From assembly GCA_027924585.1 (NCBI GenBank), contig BSBM01000299.1, positions 29,364,501-29,428,500 on the forward strand: DNA of 64,000 nucleotides, written 5' to 3'. Source of the DNA: Larix kaempferi. Lineage: Eukaryota; Streptophyta; Pinopsida; Pinales; Pinaceae. The position numbers were made by a program, and so were the translations under genes. The number at the start of each line of letters is the position of its first letter. The first letter of the stretch is position 1. The notes beneath the pieces were generated by a model. The model did no database searches. It was given only the letters and a program-made list of their open reading frames with translations, and was not told where the DNA came from. Below are positions 22,701-33,527 of the stretch, piece by piece.

Positions 22701-25042
22701 CGTGAACGTGTTAAGAAGGACAAATGAACACTATTAGAACTCACCCCATGCATTAAAACTTTTTCTTGAAGGTTGGGTTCTGAGTTGAACATGGACATTT
22801 GCGCCATCGCAAGTTGTTTATGCAGACAGTGCGACATTGGCGCAAGTGGTCCTTACAGGATTTGTACCATCGCAGTTCCTGTAAGGGTGGCTTGCACCGA
22901 CCCGAGGGCGCATTTCCCCCCACTTAAACAACTCAAAAACTTGAAATTTAAACCAAAAACATAAAACTAATCCATTAGAAAGATGCAAGGATGAGTTTAG
23001 GCCTACCTACTTCTGACGGCTTGCGAAATGTTGGACCGTGGCTCCCGGAATCAACAGATGAAATTCAGCTCCAATTGGCACCCTACACTCACCAAAATTG
23101 GTAAAAAAAATTTAATTTATTTTCAGTATTTCATCCATTTTATAACAGAAAATGGAATATTCCTTTTTATAAATTGATGCTTTAGTGGGTTTTTATTATA
23201 GTTTGGATTGTTTTATTGCATTTAAATGCTTGGTTAATCATTTTTGACCTAGACTTTGAGTGCAGGAGAAGCTAAGTATCATTTTGTTGTCGTTTTCCGT
23301 CATGGTGATCATCTTGTAAGTATTATCAGGTATGAATATTTGTTGGGTGTCTTTTTGTCATCATTTCGCTCATTAATGTAAATTATTAAATGACAACCGA
23401 GATAACTCTTTGTTCTTTCTCATGCTCGTTAAACGATGAGAATAAGTCACCGAGTTATAGTTTATCACTTTTTTGGGCTCGTTAAACTCCTACGAAAAAG
23501 GAACCCCCCTGGAGTCTTTCTTTAATCTCTTTTCAAGCTCTCGAAATACGAAAAGATCGCCAAGCAAACTTGTTGCGTTCATGCTTGTTAAAGTATTTGA
23601 ATGGTCATCTTCCTAGTGATAGTTTACCCCTTTTTTAGACCAGGGGGCACTACTTACGAAAAATGAATACTCCACCCACTCATGACTGGAAGAGTCCTCT
23701 CTCGCATTGTTTTACCCTTTTCCAGGTGAAGAGGCTAACCCTACGAAAAAGAACCTTTGGAGTCTTCTTTTGTTCTTTTCAGATTCTCTAAACATGAAAT
23801 GACGCCGAGTTTACCTTCTACGGACTCATTAAAACACAACATTGAAGGGCCTGCCATGGGATGAACCCTTCCTTTCCTAGGTTCGGAAAACATTTGGGAT
23901 TGGACTCATCTATGAGATGAGCTATAACGAGCATCTGGTTACCCTCATCAAGCTCGTTAAAAAAAGATGAGGCACTCATCAGTCATGATGGGGAAAAGGG
24001 AATTTTTTTGTGTCACACTTTAACCTCAGGCAGTACTTAGTCACTGTTGAACATGGCACCCATTTGCATTTTCAGTCAATACTTGTCCTCGAGTACTATT
24101 AACTTCATGAGTCTTGTTACTCCTTTGGGTCATCCAAAGAATGCTTCCACCATCAATCGCATTAGTAGTTGGCGTCAGTCTCATCATGTCAATACTTCCA
24201 AATCATGCCATTCCCGTGTTCAAGACATCCTTCACCAATAATTATCTGCAGTTAGTACACCTTCCATCATGTCGGTCTACTTTGAGTCAGTCTTGCATGT
24301 TACTGTACCATCCGATCTACTCCTAACATCTGTTATCGAGTTTTGTGTCGATGATGGGGGATTCATCATGGCCCTCCTTCGATAGATTCATCCTTGTCAA
24401 CTTCAACACCTCATCCGAGGACTGAATCTAGAAACCAATCAAGTACGTTGGCCTGCATGCCTCAATGGCAGGTTACCTCGCTTTCGACATGAGTTTACAT
24501 CATTGACTCTTGATTGGAATATTTCGTCAAGCGTTCGACTTCAACTCATTCATTCGCTCTTGATGATATGTACTATGACACCTTGGGGATCATTGACATT
24601 AATGGTGATTTCCCTCGCGATTGTTAACGGAGTACATCAATGACCGGTGATCAAGTGGTTTCTACCATGTTCGACATCAAGACATTTGTAATCACATGGA
24701 TAGATTCGTATCATTGCGGGTTCAGCTTGAAGACCCTGGGGAGTCATGTTTTACCTAGGTTGCGATGGAGATTGTTTGAGTTATATTACATGGATCCACT
24801 TTGTATTGGTCGTGGTTGTGTTATCATCTCATCATGGATTTACGCTTGTGTCTAGTAGCCATGATTGTGTTCAGTCGATCTTTACTTCCATGGACCTACA
24901 TTGTATTGGTCAGCAGCCATGTTGTGAGTTTGAGACTGTGGTCTCAGATTCAGTTGTACTGCAGCAACATCTTCCCTCCGACAAGTCCTTGCCATTCCTT
25001 CTATCAAATCATTTTCACCTGTCTAGTTTTAATAGCTTCATG
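22701..25042 (+). other. Non-coding 3' region of the Tat element
   Basis: No domain is seen on either strand. The 3' half (24420-25040) is the part shared with the older inverted element. Frames of up to 107 codons near 24746-25091 are not conserved in that copy in any consistent phase. Confidence 0.55.
23410..23900. repeat. Two diverged tandem units of about 250 bp in the Tat 3' region
   Basis: CTACGAAAAAG, GGAGTCTT, TCTTTT and a CGCC ending recur in order at about 23492 and 23741, with CTCGTTAAA or CTTGTTAAA between them. Confidence 0.55.
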
Positions 25043-25057
25043 CTTTGGGGGGCATTC
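25043..25057 (+). promoter_or_regulatory. Polypurine tract of the Tat element
   Basis: CTTTGGGGGGCATTC stands directly before the 3' LTR start TGTTACAC. The same form occurs in the older inverted copy at 1157-1172. Confidence 0.8.
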
Positions 25058-25838
25058 TGTTACACCTAAATATTGCTACCATAAAACTTAGTGTAAACTT
25101 CCCTGAAGATTTCTATGACTGGAGGAATTAACTGACCTATTTTTGGAGGCCGTCGCGGTCCACCCGTGTGCAACATACGCTGTCGCAGGTTGTCTTAGTA
25201 CAACATGCGTTGATGTCATTTAAAATGGATAAAGGGAATCTTCGAGCCTCTTCTTGAAGTTGTGTGACTTGAATCTGTATCCTTAGCCTATAGGAGAGCT
25301 GGCATTCGGTTCCCTAACCTATTGGGAAGATCCCTTAGTCCTCTCCCATTATATCTCAAACTACCTTATCCTCCTAGTCCTATATATATGAATATTTCTC
25401 CCATTCTCCTTAGAGGCTTTGGCTTGGCTTGTTGGAGGAAGATTACGACTTTGAAGCATCGGTTGTAATCCTCTCTTCTATTGTATTTTCCACTTTTTAT
25501 ATAGTAATATAAAATATTTCCATAAATGTTATTGTGTTGATAATGTTTATAGTTTACCTCTTCAATTATGTACTTAGACTAGTTAGTGTTTAGGCATCTT
25601 TTACTACTTGTATTGTTCCTATGTGCTTCGATAGGTCTTGCAACTATAGATCTGACGACCGCGGGACTCGAAACAACAACAAGGGAAGAGATCCACAAAT
25701 ATGAGGTAAGATGCTTAATTACTCGATCTCTAACTAGATCTAGGAGAGTAGTTTATATTCTGTCTTATTTGTTCTAGACTCACATTGAGCTAGAGAGATC
25801 ACGCCTTAAGTCCGCTTTCGGTAGATTGTCTAATAACA
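25058..25838 (+). repeat. 3' LTR of the Tat element (781 bp)
   Basis: It starts TGTTACACC and ends TAATAACA. It matches 1744-2623 apart from scattered changes and lacks the roughly 100 bp present in the 5' copy. The right-hand target duplication TCCAA follows at 25839-25843. Confidence 0.9.
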
Positions 25839-25843
25839 TCCAA
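25839..25843. repeat. Target-site duplication of the Tat element, right copy (TCCAA)
   Basis: Identical to 1739-1743. Confidence 0.85.
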
Positions 25844-25986
25844 CGAATGTGAATAAAGTTCCTGAAGTTGAACATTCAAGGGGTTATTCTATCAGAGGTC
25901 AATATTGAAAACCTATTATCGAATACAAGGAAACCTGCCATTGAGGCATGTAGGAACCAAGGTACTACAGCTGGTTCCTAATCCTC
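25844..25986 (-). mobile_element. 3' region of the older inverted Tat-family element (right piece)
   Basis: The reverse complement aligns with about 24410-24560 of the main element; both share CATGCCTCAATGGCAGGTT. It joins in sequence to 1738 when the main element is removed. Homology ends exactly where the next copia LTR begins. Confidence 0.7.
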
Positions 25987-26577
25987 TATTAATGAAATTG
26001 TAACTTCGGAAGATATTCACTTGTATTTTATATTGTATTTATTATTGTATTTTATTTTTACCTCTGATGGAGATGTTTATTCCTCCGGTCGGAGAAGTCA
26101 TTATTGTATTTTGGTCATGTAAAGTCATTGAGGTTAACCCTCTATTGTAAGTTGGGGCAATAGACCCTAGAGTCAGATTGTATTCGGGTTAATAGATTCT
26201 TCTAGAGAAGTCGGCCCAATCAGGTACAACTTGGGCCGACCTAGTAGGTGAAAAATATAAAGTGAAAGTAAAGTATAAATAGAGAACTAGGATCTCTCAT
26301 TTATTCTTTCACTCACTCACTGAAGTTTGCATTAGTGACAAGAAGGACAAGCTCGCACAAGTGGAGAAGAGATAAGCTGCTGAAGACCATCCTTATTTTT
26401 GGGTTTTACTTTTGTGATATTGTATTGGTGATCATTCTATCTCTAAGGAAGTTGTGGGGTTTTCTCCTTTATGGTTTCGCCGAGGAAAATATTTGTGTCT
26501 CTTGTGTTTATGTTGTGCCTGTTATTCTCTTAGTAAGATCCTAGATAACTATTGATTAAAATTGTGAAAAACTAACA
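25987..26577 (+). repeat. 5' LTR of the truncated copia element (591 bp)
   Basis: The start TATTAATG replaces the family TGTTGATG; the end is ACTAACA. It is colinear with the reverse complement of 11011-11645. A TATA box (TATAAATAG) lies at 26274-26282, and a segment of the AAGTTGTGGGGTTTTC type before the end matches the family. Confidence 0.85.
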
Positions 26578-26590
26578 TGGTATCAGAGCT
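26578..26590 (+). promoter_or_regulatory. Primer-binding site of the truncated copia element
   Basis: TGGTATCAGAGCT follows the LTR directly and matches the initiator tRNA-Met type. Confidence 0.9.
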
Positions 26591-27190
26591 AACCTGAGAA
26601 GAAGACACTATGTAGCTGCGGAAGCTAGGGATTCTTAATTTTTGTATTTCTCTCCACAGATCATCAACGAAAGGAAGCTAGGCTAATGGGCCTAAGGAGG
26701 GTGCATTTTTTTGTTGAAGCAGAAGTTGATTCTAATAATTTTCATTTTTTGGCCTGTCACTACTACCAGAGGAAAATTAGGGCTTCTCACATAATTGGAA
26801 TTTTGGAGTGCAATTGGAATAGGGAAGTGCACCTCTCAAAGATCAAAATTCCGAGACCAAGATTGAAATTTTTGGTAGGGTAAAACTCCCGGAAAATCAA
26901 ATCCTAACTTGACTTTGGACCAGAAAAAGCCAGAAAACTGTAGATCTGAATTTCACAATTCAGTTTTCAAGGGTGAAATTTTGGAATCTTCAGAAACCAA
27001 GTATACTAGCATACTCGCCTTAGTCAAGTGCATCTATCTTTCCAATCATAAGCTCCAAATTCCAAGTTTGAAAATTTAGGGTTTCTCGGACAAACCCTAG
27101 GCCAGCGAGCTCGAGGACCAATCTCAACTCAACATCTCAAATTGGTAAGATCTAAATATTTGTCATTTCCATTTGAGATTCTCATTAAAG
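26591..27190 (+). other. Leader of the truncated copia element
   Basis: About 600 bp without a convincing frame precede gag. Phrases such as AGGGCTTCT and GGTAGGG are shared with the leader of the nested copia element (18279-18600). Confidence 0.6.
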
Positions 27191-28114
27191 ATGTCTCACC
27201 ATACCAAGCTTGAGGATAAGCTTGAAGGGGCCGATAACTTAAGAGCATGGAAGTATATGATTGGGCTTTTCCTAGCAGATAATGAATTGGACAGCTATGT
27301 GAATGAAGAGGTTCCATCACCATAGGGAGATGAGACTAAATCCTTACACAAGAAGAACTTGGTTAAGGCCAAGAGGATCATTGCAGATTCTATTAAGGAT
27401 CATCTCATTCCACATGTGTCATCTTTAAAGACACCTAAAGAGATGCTTGATGCCTTGTCCAAGTTGTTTGAAGGGAAGAATATAAATTGAAATATGACCT
27501 TGAGGAACCAGTTGAAGAATGTGAAGATTCAAAATGCAGAGACCATGCAGTCATACTTTACAAGGGTCTCTCAGATAAAGGAGCAACTTGAAGCTGTGGA
27601 AGAAAATGTAGAAGATGGAGAAATTGTGATGACCACCTTGAATGGTCTCCCTAGATCATGTGACTCCTTCATTCAAGGGATTTGTGCACGAAAGAAGTTA
27701 ATCACCTTCAGCAAACTGTGGGAAGAATGCTCACAAGAAGAAGCTCGACTTGTAGATCAAGAAGAGAAGATGGGAAATGAAGATCAAGCTCTCACATCAC
27801 ACAAAAAGAGGAATAACAACAAGAGGGAGCACTACCATCAAAGTAAAGGGGACAAACACCACCACTAAAGTCAAAGGAATAATATTAGAAGATTCAAGAG
27901 AGATCCATCTACTGTTAGATGTTATAGATGCCATGAGAAGGGACACTACTCCAAATATTGTCCCAGAAACAGAGGCTCCAACCAGAAGAACAACAAGAAA
28001 AGACATCATGCTCACACTGTAGAGGATGATGAACCTCCAAGGAAGAGAACCAGAGAAGACAATCGAGAATCTTCAATTGATGAAGAGTATGTCCTGATAT
28101 CAGCACTCACATGA
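27191..28114 (+). pseudogene. Copia gag pseudogene
   Basis: One frame runs from ATG 27191 (MSHHTKLEDKLEGADNLRAW) to TGA 28112, with only three internal stops: TAG 27323, TGA 27488 and TAA near 27868. It holds the UBN2-type gag core (TLRNQLKNVKIQ, MQSYFTRVSQIKEQLEAV, TTLNGLPRSCDSFIQGI), a basic stretch and the zinc knuckle CYRCHEKGHYSKYC near 27920-27958 (CX2CX4HX4C). The otherwise unbroken frame suggests fairly recent activity compared with its neighbours. Confidence 0.9.
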
Positions 28115-29536
28115 TTGGATTGTATATAGTGGGGATTCTAAGCATGTGACAGGATTTAAAGAATCCTTTGTAAACCTATCTGAACATGAGTCACCTCACA
28201 AGGTGAATCTTGGGGATGATTACCAATACCCCATAAAAGGAAGTGGAGAAACCTCTTACAAGCTAGACTCTGGGAAGTCTCTAAAGATGAAGGATGTCCT
28301 ATATGTTCCAGGACTCAAGAAGAACCTTCTCTCCATATGAGCAATAAATGCAAAAGGTATGACGGTTGCATTTGTAGATGGCCAAGTTCTAATGGGGCCA
28401 AAGGGAAAGACCATAGATGATGCAGTTGTGATTGGAGAGCAAGAGGGAGGATTATTTAAATTGAAGGGCCAACCTGAACAATCCTTGGTCCATGAATCAA
28501 TGGAGCCAAGTGAACTATGGCATAGGAGGATTGCACATGTCCACTATAGAGCACTACCACTTTCAAGCAAAGCAGTTGAAGGAATTCCAGAAATTCAGGC
28601 AAAGCATGAAGGCGTTTGCAAAGGATGTGCGAAAGGAAAGAACATAAAGAAGACATTTCCAAGTAGCGAGAGTAAGGTGAAGGAATTTTGGAAATTATCC
28701 ACTCCAATGTATGTGGTCTGATGTCATCTAGTTCATTGAGTGGGTATGTATATTATGTTTCTTTTATTCATGACTTTTCTAGTTAGACTTGGATATATTT
28801 CTTGAAGAGAAAAGATGAAGTATTCAGCAAGTTCAAGGAATTCAAAGCATTGATCGAGAACCACACAGAGAAGAAGATCAAGACCTTTTGATCAGACAAT
28901 GGCGGATAATTCACATCAGATGACTTCAAGAACTTTTGCAGAGAATCAGGGATTAAGAGGGAGTTGACCACTCCATACAATCTGTAGTAGAACGACATTA
29001 CAGAAAGGAAGAATAGAACAATCATGGAAGCAATAAGAGAAATTCTTCATGACCAGGAACTTCTGATCCATCTATGGGAATAAGATGCAAGGATAGTCGT
29101 GTATGTACAGAATCGTACTCCAAATCGAGTACTTGGCAACAAAAATCTAAAAGAAGAATTATCCAGTGAGAAACCAAAATTCATCCATCTTAGGATATTT
29201 GGCTGCCCAGTGTACATACATATTCCGAAGGAGAAAAGGAAGAAGCTAGATCCTTCAGGAAAGAAGGGTATATTCGTAGGATACAATGAAAGCTCAAAGG
29301 ATTAGAGAATATACTTCCCAGGATTCAAGAAGATCGACATCAACAGGGACTTGACATTTGACGAAGACTCATCCTACAAAAAATCCAAAAAGCTACCTGT
29401 TGAAGACATTGAAGAACCAGAAGCACCTAGGATCAGAGATGCAGCAATGGAAGAGGCGATTCCAGAAGAACACGAAGACCATGAGATGGAAGATCCACAA
29501 GAACCTATAGATCCATGCAAAAAAGTGACATGTTGA
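28110..29536 (+). pseudogene. Copia protease and partial integrase pseudogene
   Basis: Shifted by one base from gag, the frame reads DWIVYSGDSKHVTGF, where the active-site Asp of the usual DSG is Tyr, then MKDVLYVPGLKKNLLSI with a TGA. The integrase zinc domain follows: LWHRRIAHVHY ... CKGCAKGK. The catalytic core at 28720-29090 is full of frame changes. Later text is clear again: NRTPNRVLGNK, FGCPVYIHIPKEKRKKLDPS and GIFVGYNES. It ends in an acidic linker near 29530, before RT would begin. Confidence 0.85.
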
Positions 29537-30520
29537 GTTCAATCCTTCAAATATAGATGACCACAAAACATTATGGGCATTTTACATAGTATGGAGCCTA
29601 TTACAACCTACAACATTGCATTTTTTACCCTACATGTTCTCATCTTGCATATTCTACAATAAATAATGTTACATATTTATACAACAAGAGGGTGTGAGAC
29701 CATCATTTATATAATGGTTCCCAAGTCAACAATGGAACTAAAAAAATTATGGATAAGGGAGATATTTGTCGAATGTTATGGGCATTAGCATGTATGTGAT
29801 TGACTTTGAGCATTGGGCTTGTTGGACACACTAACAACCTACACTGCATATCCTACTGATGTTGCCAAGTAATTTGGATCTGAGTTGGTAGGGTTGTATG
29901 ATTGCCAACCTATTAGTGTTGACATGTAGATCCCTTGTTGAAGAAGAGCATGTGACAAACTGAAGAGTAGGGCGGGTGTGATGGTTCAAGAGAAGATCAC
30001 CGGGAAAAAATTTCAATCATAAAATTTGTTATGAACCTCAAGTTGGCCATGATCAAGGATGTTGCATGTCTATCTTGATTGACACATGGATCAACAATAT
30101 CCTTGTATTCCTTTAATTATGGTTTGTAGAGATTTACATTAAATTCTTATACCAATCACAATGTTTTTATTTAACTTCATACAATTCCATTCTTTATTCT
30201 ATTCCATATACAACTTAGTTGACAATCATTTCTATTTTCCCAATAATAATGCATTCTACTTCATAATTTTTTTGCCACATATTACCTATCGATAAATAGT
30301 CAAATGTCAATGCATAATCTTTTTTCAATGATAATGCACCTTTAAGTCCACAACTTATTATCACTAATTAATTGAATATAGATAACAAATTAAACATCAA
30401 TATTGAGATTTATTTTCAAATAATAATATTGTATTAATTATATTTCCATCAATTTCTTACTACTATTAACTAAATAAAACCATTTCTTACCACATTCTTA
30501 CCACCTATAATGGGATTTCC
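29537..30520. other. AT-rich intergenic sequence
   Basis: No coding, RNA or element signature is recognised on either strand. It joins the broken end of the copia element to the tandem repeat that follows. Confidence 0.4.
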
Positions 30521-31640
30521 CACTACATAAAACTTTAGCATCAATGTTGCATCTCTACTTCCACCCATTGCTATGAAGTATTTACTAAATATTAATGATA
30601 ATTATTAAATATTAATGCAAAACTTTAAAAACAAAATTTACACACCTAGTTCAACTAACTTAATATTAATTACTAACTAAATATTGACAATTCAAAATTA
30701 TTTATTGGAATCACCCTAAACCACTCTTAATGCAAAACTTTAAAAACAAAATTTACACAGCTAGTTCAACTAACTTACTATTAATTACTAACTAAATATT
30801 GACAATTCAAAATTATTTATTTGAATCACAGAAACCACTCATTTTGAGCGGTAAGAACATCATACTATGACCTTAAATAGAGGGTGTTTGGACAACGTGT
30901 GATAACTAGCACTTAAATCGCCCCTTGCGCGGAGCCACTACATAAACCTTTAGCAACAATGCTGCATCTCTACTTCCACCCACTACTATGGATTATTAAC
31001 TAAATATTAATGATAATTATTAAATATTAATGCAAAACTTTAAAAACAAAATTGACACACCTAGTTCAACTAACTTACTATTAATTACTAACTAAATATT
31101 GACAATTCAAAATTATTTATTGGAATCACCCTAAACCACTCTTAATGCAAAACTTTAAAAACAAAATTTACACACGTAGTTCAACTAACTTACTATTAAT
31201 TACTAACTAAATATTGACAATTCAAAATTATTTATTTGAATCGCCAGAAACCACTCATTTTGAGCAGTAAGAACATCATACTATGACTTTAAATAGAGGG
31301 TGTTTGGACAGCCTGTGAAAACTAGCACTTAAATCGCCCCTTGCACAAGGCCACTACATAAACCTTTAGCAACAATGCTGCATCTCTACTTCCACCCACT
31401 ACTATGAAGTATTAACTAAATATTAATGATAATTATTAAATATTAATGTAAAACTTTAAAAACAAAATTTACACACCTAGTTTCACTAACTTACTATTAA
31501 TTAGTAACTAAATATTTACAATTCAAAATTATTTATTTGAATCACGGTACACCACTCATTTTGACCTTAAGTCGAGGGCGTTTGTTCATTATTTATTTGA
31601 ATCACCCTAAACCAGTCATTTTGAGCGGTAAGAACACCAT
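30521..31640. repeat. Tandem repeat, about 416-bp unit, nearly three copies
   Basis: Copies begin with CACTACATAAA at 30521, 30936 and 31352. Each holds CTGCATCTCTACTTCCACCC, an AT-rich part and the tail TTTTGAGCGGTAAGAACATC. Within the first two units a 115-bp sub-unit (AATGCAAAACTTTAAAAACA) is itself doubled. The third copy is shorter. Substitutions between copies are few. Confidence 0.88.
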
Positions 31641-31734
31641 ACTATGACCTTAAATCGAGGGCGTTTGGACAGTGCTCACGCACGTACGAAGGTTTGTTCA
31701 TTAAATGCATGAAGAGCTTCTTACTCCACTCTTA

Positions 31735-31830
31735 CATGCAATCGAGGTCATGCATGATTCGGAGCTCAAACTATATAAATAAGCAGTAGGGGCAGTAGGG
31801 CATCCTTGCGTAAACTCGTGAAGAACATTG
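31735..31830 (+). promoter_or_regulatory. Candidate plant promoter with RY motif and TATA box
   Basis: CATGCATG (31749-31756), the RY motif bound by B3 factors, lies about 17 bp before TATATAAAT (31773-31781). A start of transcription near 31805 is expected. The 20-mer TTGCGTAAACTCGTGAAGAA occurs at 31806-31825 and again at 31916-31935, so the leader contains a direct repeat. It would drive plus-strand transcription towards the ENT fragment. Confidence 0.45.
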
Positions 31831-32133
31831 TATTTCTCTTATAGTTGAGCTCTCGACGCAAACGCCCTTCAGCGTGCTGCTCAGAGATATACGGCAGAGG
31901 TATCTTTGCGTAAACTCGTGAAGAAACGTATTTCTGCGTCCATTTCATTAAAAGTTGCTGGTAGACATTTGGCTTGTTTTCTTATCATATATCCAATTCC
32001 TGTGCTGTGGTGCAATTCCCATCCACTATGCAGTGCAGAGATGTTAGCTTGCTTTCTTGTCTTGGGTGCTGTAGTTAGAGCCTGATTTAAATACCCATTC
32101 CTTCTTTTTTCGTTAATATGTGCTGATATTCAG
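31800..32133 (+). other. Possible 5' untranslated exon ending in a strong splice donor
   Basis: Downstream of the TATA box the sequence shows no long frame but ends with CAG followed by GTGAGT at 32131-32139, close to the ideal donor. Together with the ENT fragment 1.2 kb further on this suggests a plant gene with an intron in its leader. It is inference from signals only. Confidence 0.35.
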
Positions 32134-32139
32134 GTGAGT

Positions 32140-33317
32140 CTCTCTACTTCGCTGCTCGTTGATTAAAAGTGATTTTGCAGGGTTGTTTCATAAATATGAG
32201 GATAGATATATATAAATACTATTTTCATGTATATATATTTGTCCAAGGTTTGGCTTTTTGAGGATGGTTGCATAATGTACAAATCTACTTGGCTTGGCTT
32301 GGCTTGGCTATGTAACTAGTTAAATCTGTCCATTTTAACCAAATTGAGGCAAGTCTGGTTAAACTCTCTCATAGTTGGAAATTCACGAGTTCAACCAAGA
32401 GTTGACAAATTTGACATTGATTGTTTTTTTTTTTTTACTAATATTGTCTATGTTGAGCATTTTCTAAACTGTTATTCGTTGATGCTTCTGCTCACAAATT
32501 ATGGGTTGTAGTCATAATCTTGGTTTAAGGCTTCACCAAAGCCAACCCCCTATCCAGGTCACCTATGCTTTGACATTACTTTATTGCTCCCATATTTTTG
32601 GTTGATATGTGTAATTATCAAGTACCAAAAGTTATTTTCGGTAGAATGTGCAAGAGTTTTGCTTTAGATAACAATTTGTAAGGGATCTTTTGTAGATAGA
32701 TTTAAGGAATATTGTTAGTTTATTGTGAAAGCCATATAAGTTAAAAAAATTGGGGATGATCCCCGGAGGTGTCCTGTACGCAAAATGTGGGGAACGCCTC
32801 TTTGAAAACACTGGTTTACATATATGTTTGTGTATGTTGTCAGCTGTTTTAACTTTTTTCTTTCTGTTTTATGGTGATTTTTTGAACTTATAGTTTAATG
32901 CTGTGTTTATTCTGAGTTCTGTGAAGGAATGTTGGAATTTTCTCTCCTTGTTTGGGCTTTCATATTGTTCATACTTCACTAGTTGAAACTAAAGATATAA
33001 TTCTATGCAAAGTGGGAAATTGCATTGATTATAAACATTATAGTCCATGTGTATTTTTCTATTATCTGCTTTGCTTGAATTTGGGAAAACATCCTTTTGC
33101 GACTTGTGTTAATTTCAAGATTGTTTCAGAAGATGTTAAATCCTTCTGCAAGTGAGTAACTGCTAATATCGGCTTGAACATCTTTTGTAGGCAACAAGGC
33201 TGGAATTTTTTCCTGCAAAGTTTTGCAATGTTTTGTGTACGTAAGGGCCTTTTCTTCTAGGGAGTCCAAAATGGACATTGACCACTTTTGTCCATTCATT
33301 CATCGACAAAAAAATGA
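32140..33317. other. Possible intron sequence
   Basis: T-rich, AT-rich sequence without a recognised domain. It includes a (CTTGG)4-like run near 32288-32308 and a T-tract at 32426-32437. It could be the first intron of the ENT gene. Confidence 0.3.
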
Positions 33318-33527
33318 AGGAAGAACAGAAAGACTGGCTCTGCCCATGAACACTTGGCAGATGAGATTACACATCAACTAAAAGTAAATGCATATCACTC
33401 TGTGTTACGGGTTTTTAGAGCTCGAAAAACATTAAGCTGGAAAACAGATTTTTTACTAGCAGAGGTGAGGGTTCATTTGCAAATTACTTCTGAAGAGCAC
33501 TTGTTTGAGCTGGAAAAGTTCAAATAG
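33318..33527 (+). pseudogene. ENT-domain (EMSY-LIKE type) gene fragment
   Basis: A 69-codon open stretch reads ADEITHQLKVNAYHSVLRVF, RARKTLSWKTDFLLAEVRVH and LQITSEEHLFEL. This fits the ENT domain: helix with AYxSVLRxFRA, SWxxxxLLxEVR, and the ITSEEH turn. In plants the domain occurs in EMSY-LIKE chromatin proteins, usually followed by an Agenet/Tudor domain. Here a TAG comes soon after EEHLFELEKFK, and no Agenet exon was seen before 36500. It may be one exon of a longer gene or a truncated copy. Acceptor-like AACAG and GGCAG lie at 33323-33360. Confidence 0.6.

Larger units (their letters stand above)
1744..25838 (+). mobile_element. Ty3/gypsy LTR retrotransposon, Tat lineage, with a nested copia element
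   Basis: The copy is complete from end to end but dead: 5' LTR, primer-binding site, about 2.2 kb leader, Pro/Gly-rich and gag regions, protease, RT, RNase H, integrase, a second RNase H, an antisense ORF, polypurine tract and 3' LTR, bounded by TCCAA duplications. It spans 24,095 bp, of which 8,884 bp are the nested copia insertion, leaving about 15.2 kb. The long leader, extra RNase H, antisense ORF and PBS of the TGGCGAC type place it in the Tat group. Frameshifts and stops interrupt gag and all pol domains. The flanks belong to an older inverted relative, so this is an insertion within its own family. Confidence 0.9.
25987..29536 (+). mobile_element. Truncated Ty1/copia element (5' LTR, gag, PR, partial INT)
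   Basis: The copy has 5' LTR, PBS, leader, gag with zinc knuckle, protease and integrase text up to about 29536. RT, RNase H and the 3' LTR are absent; the sequence changes abruptly after KKVTC. Its LTR is related to those at 11011, 19257 and 39215. It inserted into the older inverted Tat element. Confidence 0.88.

Noticed and set aside
24746-25091. Host gene at the right end of the Tat 3' region
   Set aside because: The related inverted copy near 1279-1524 does not keep the frame; it is non-coding element sequence.
27797-28106. Minus-strand frames opposite copia gag
   Set aside because: Shadows of the basic gag tail and zinc knuckle on the plus strand.
30521-31640. CRISPR-like array
   Set aside because: Units are about 416 bp with no short repeat-spacer pattern, and the genome is a plant's.
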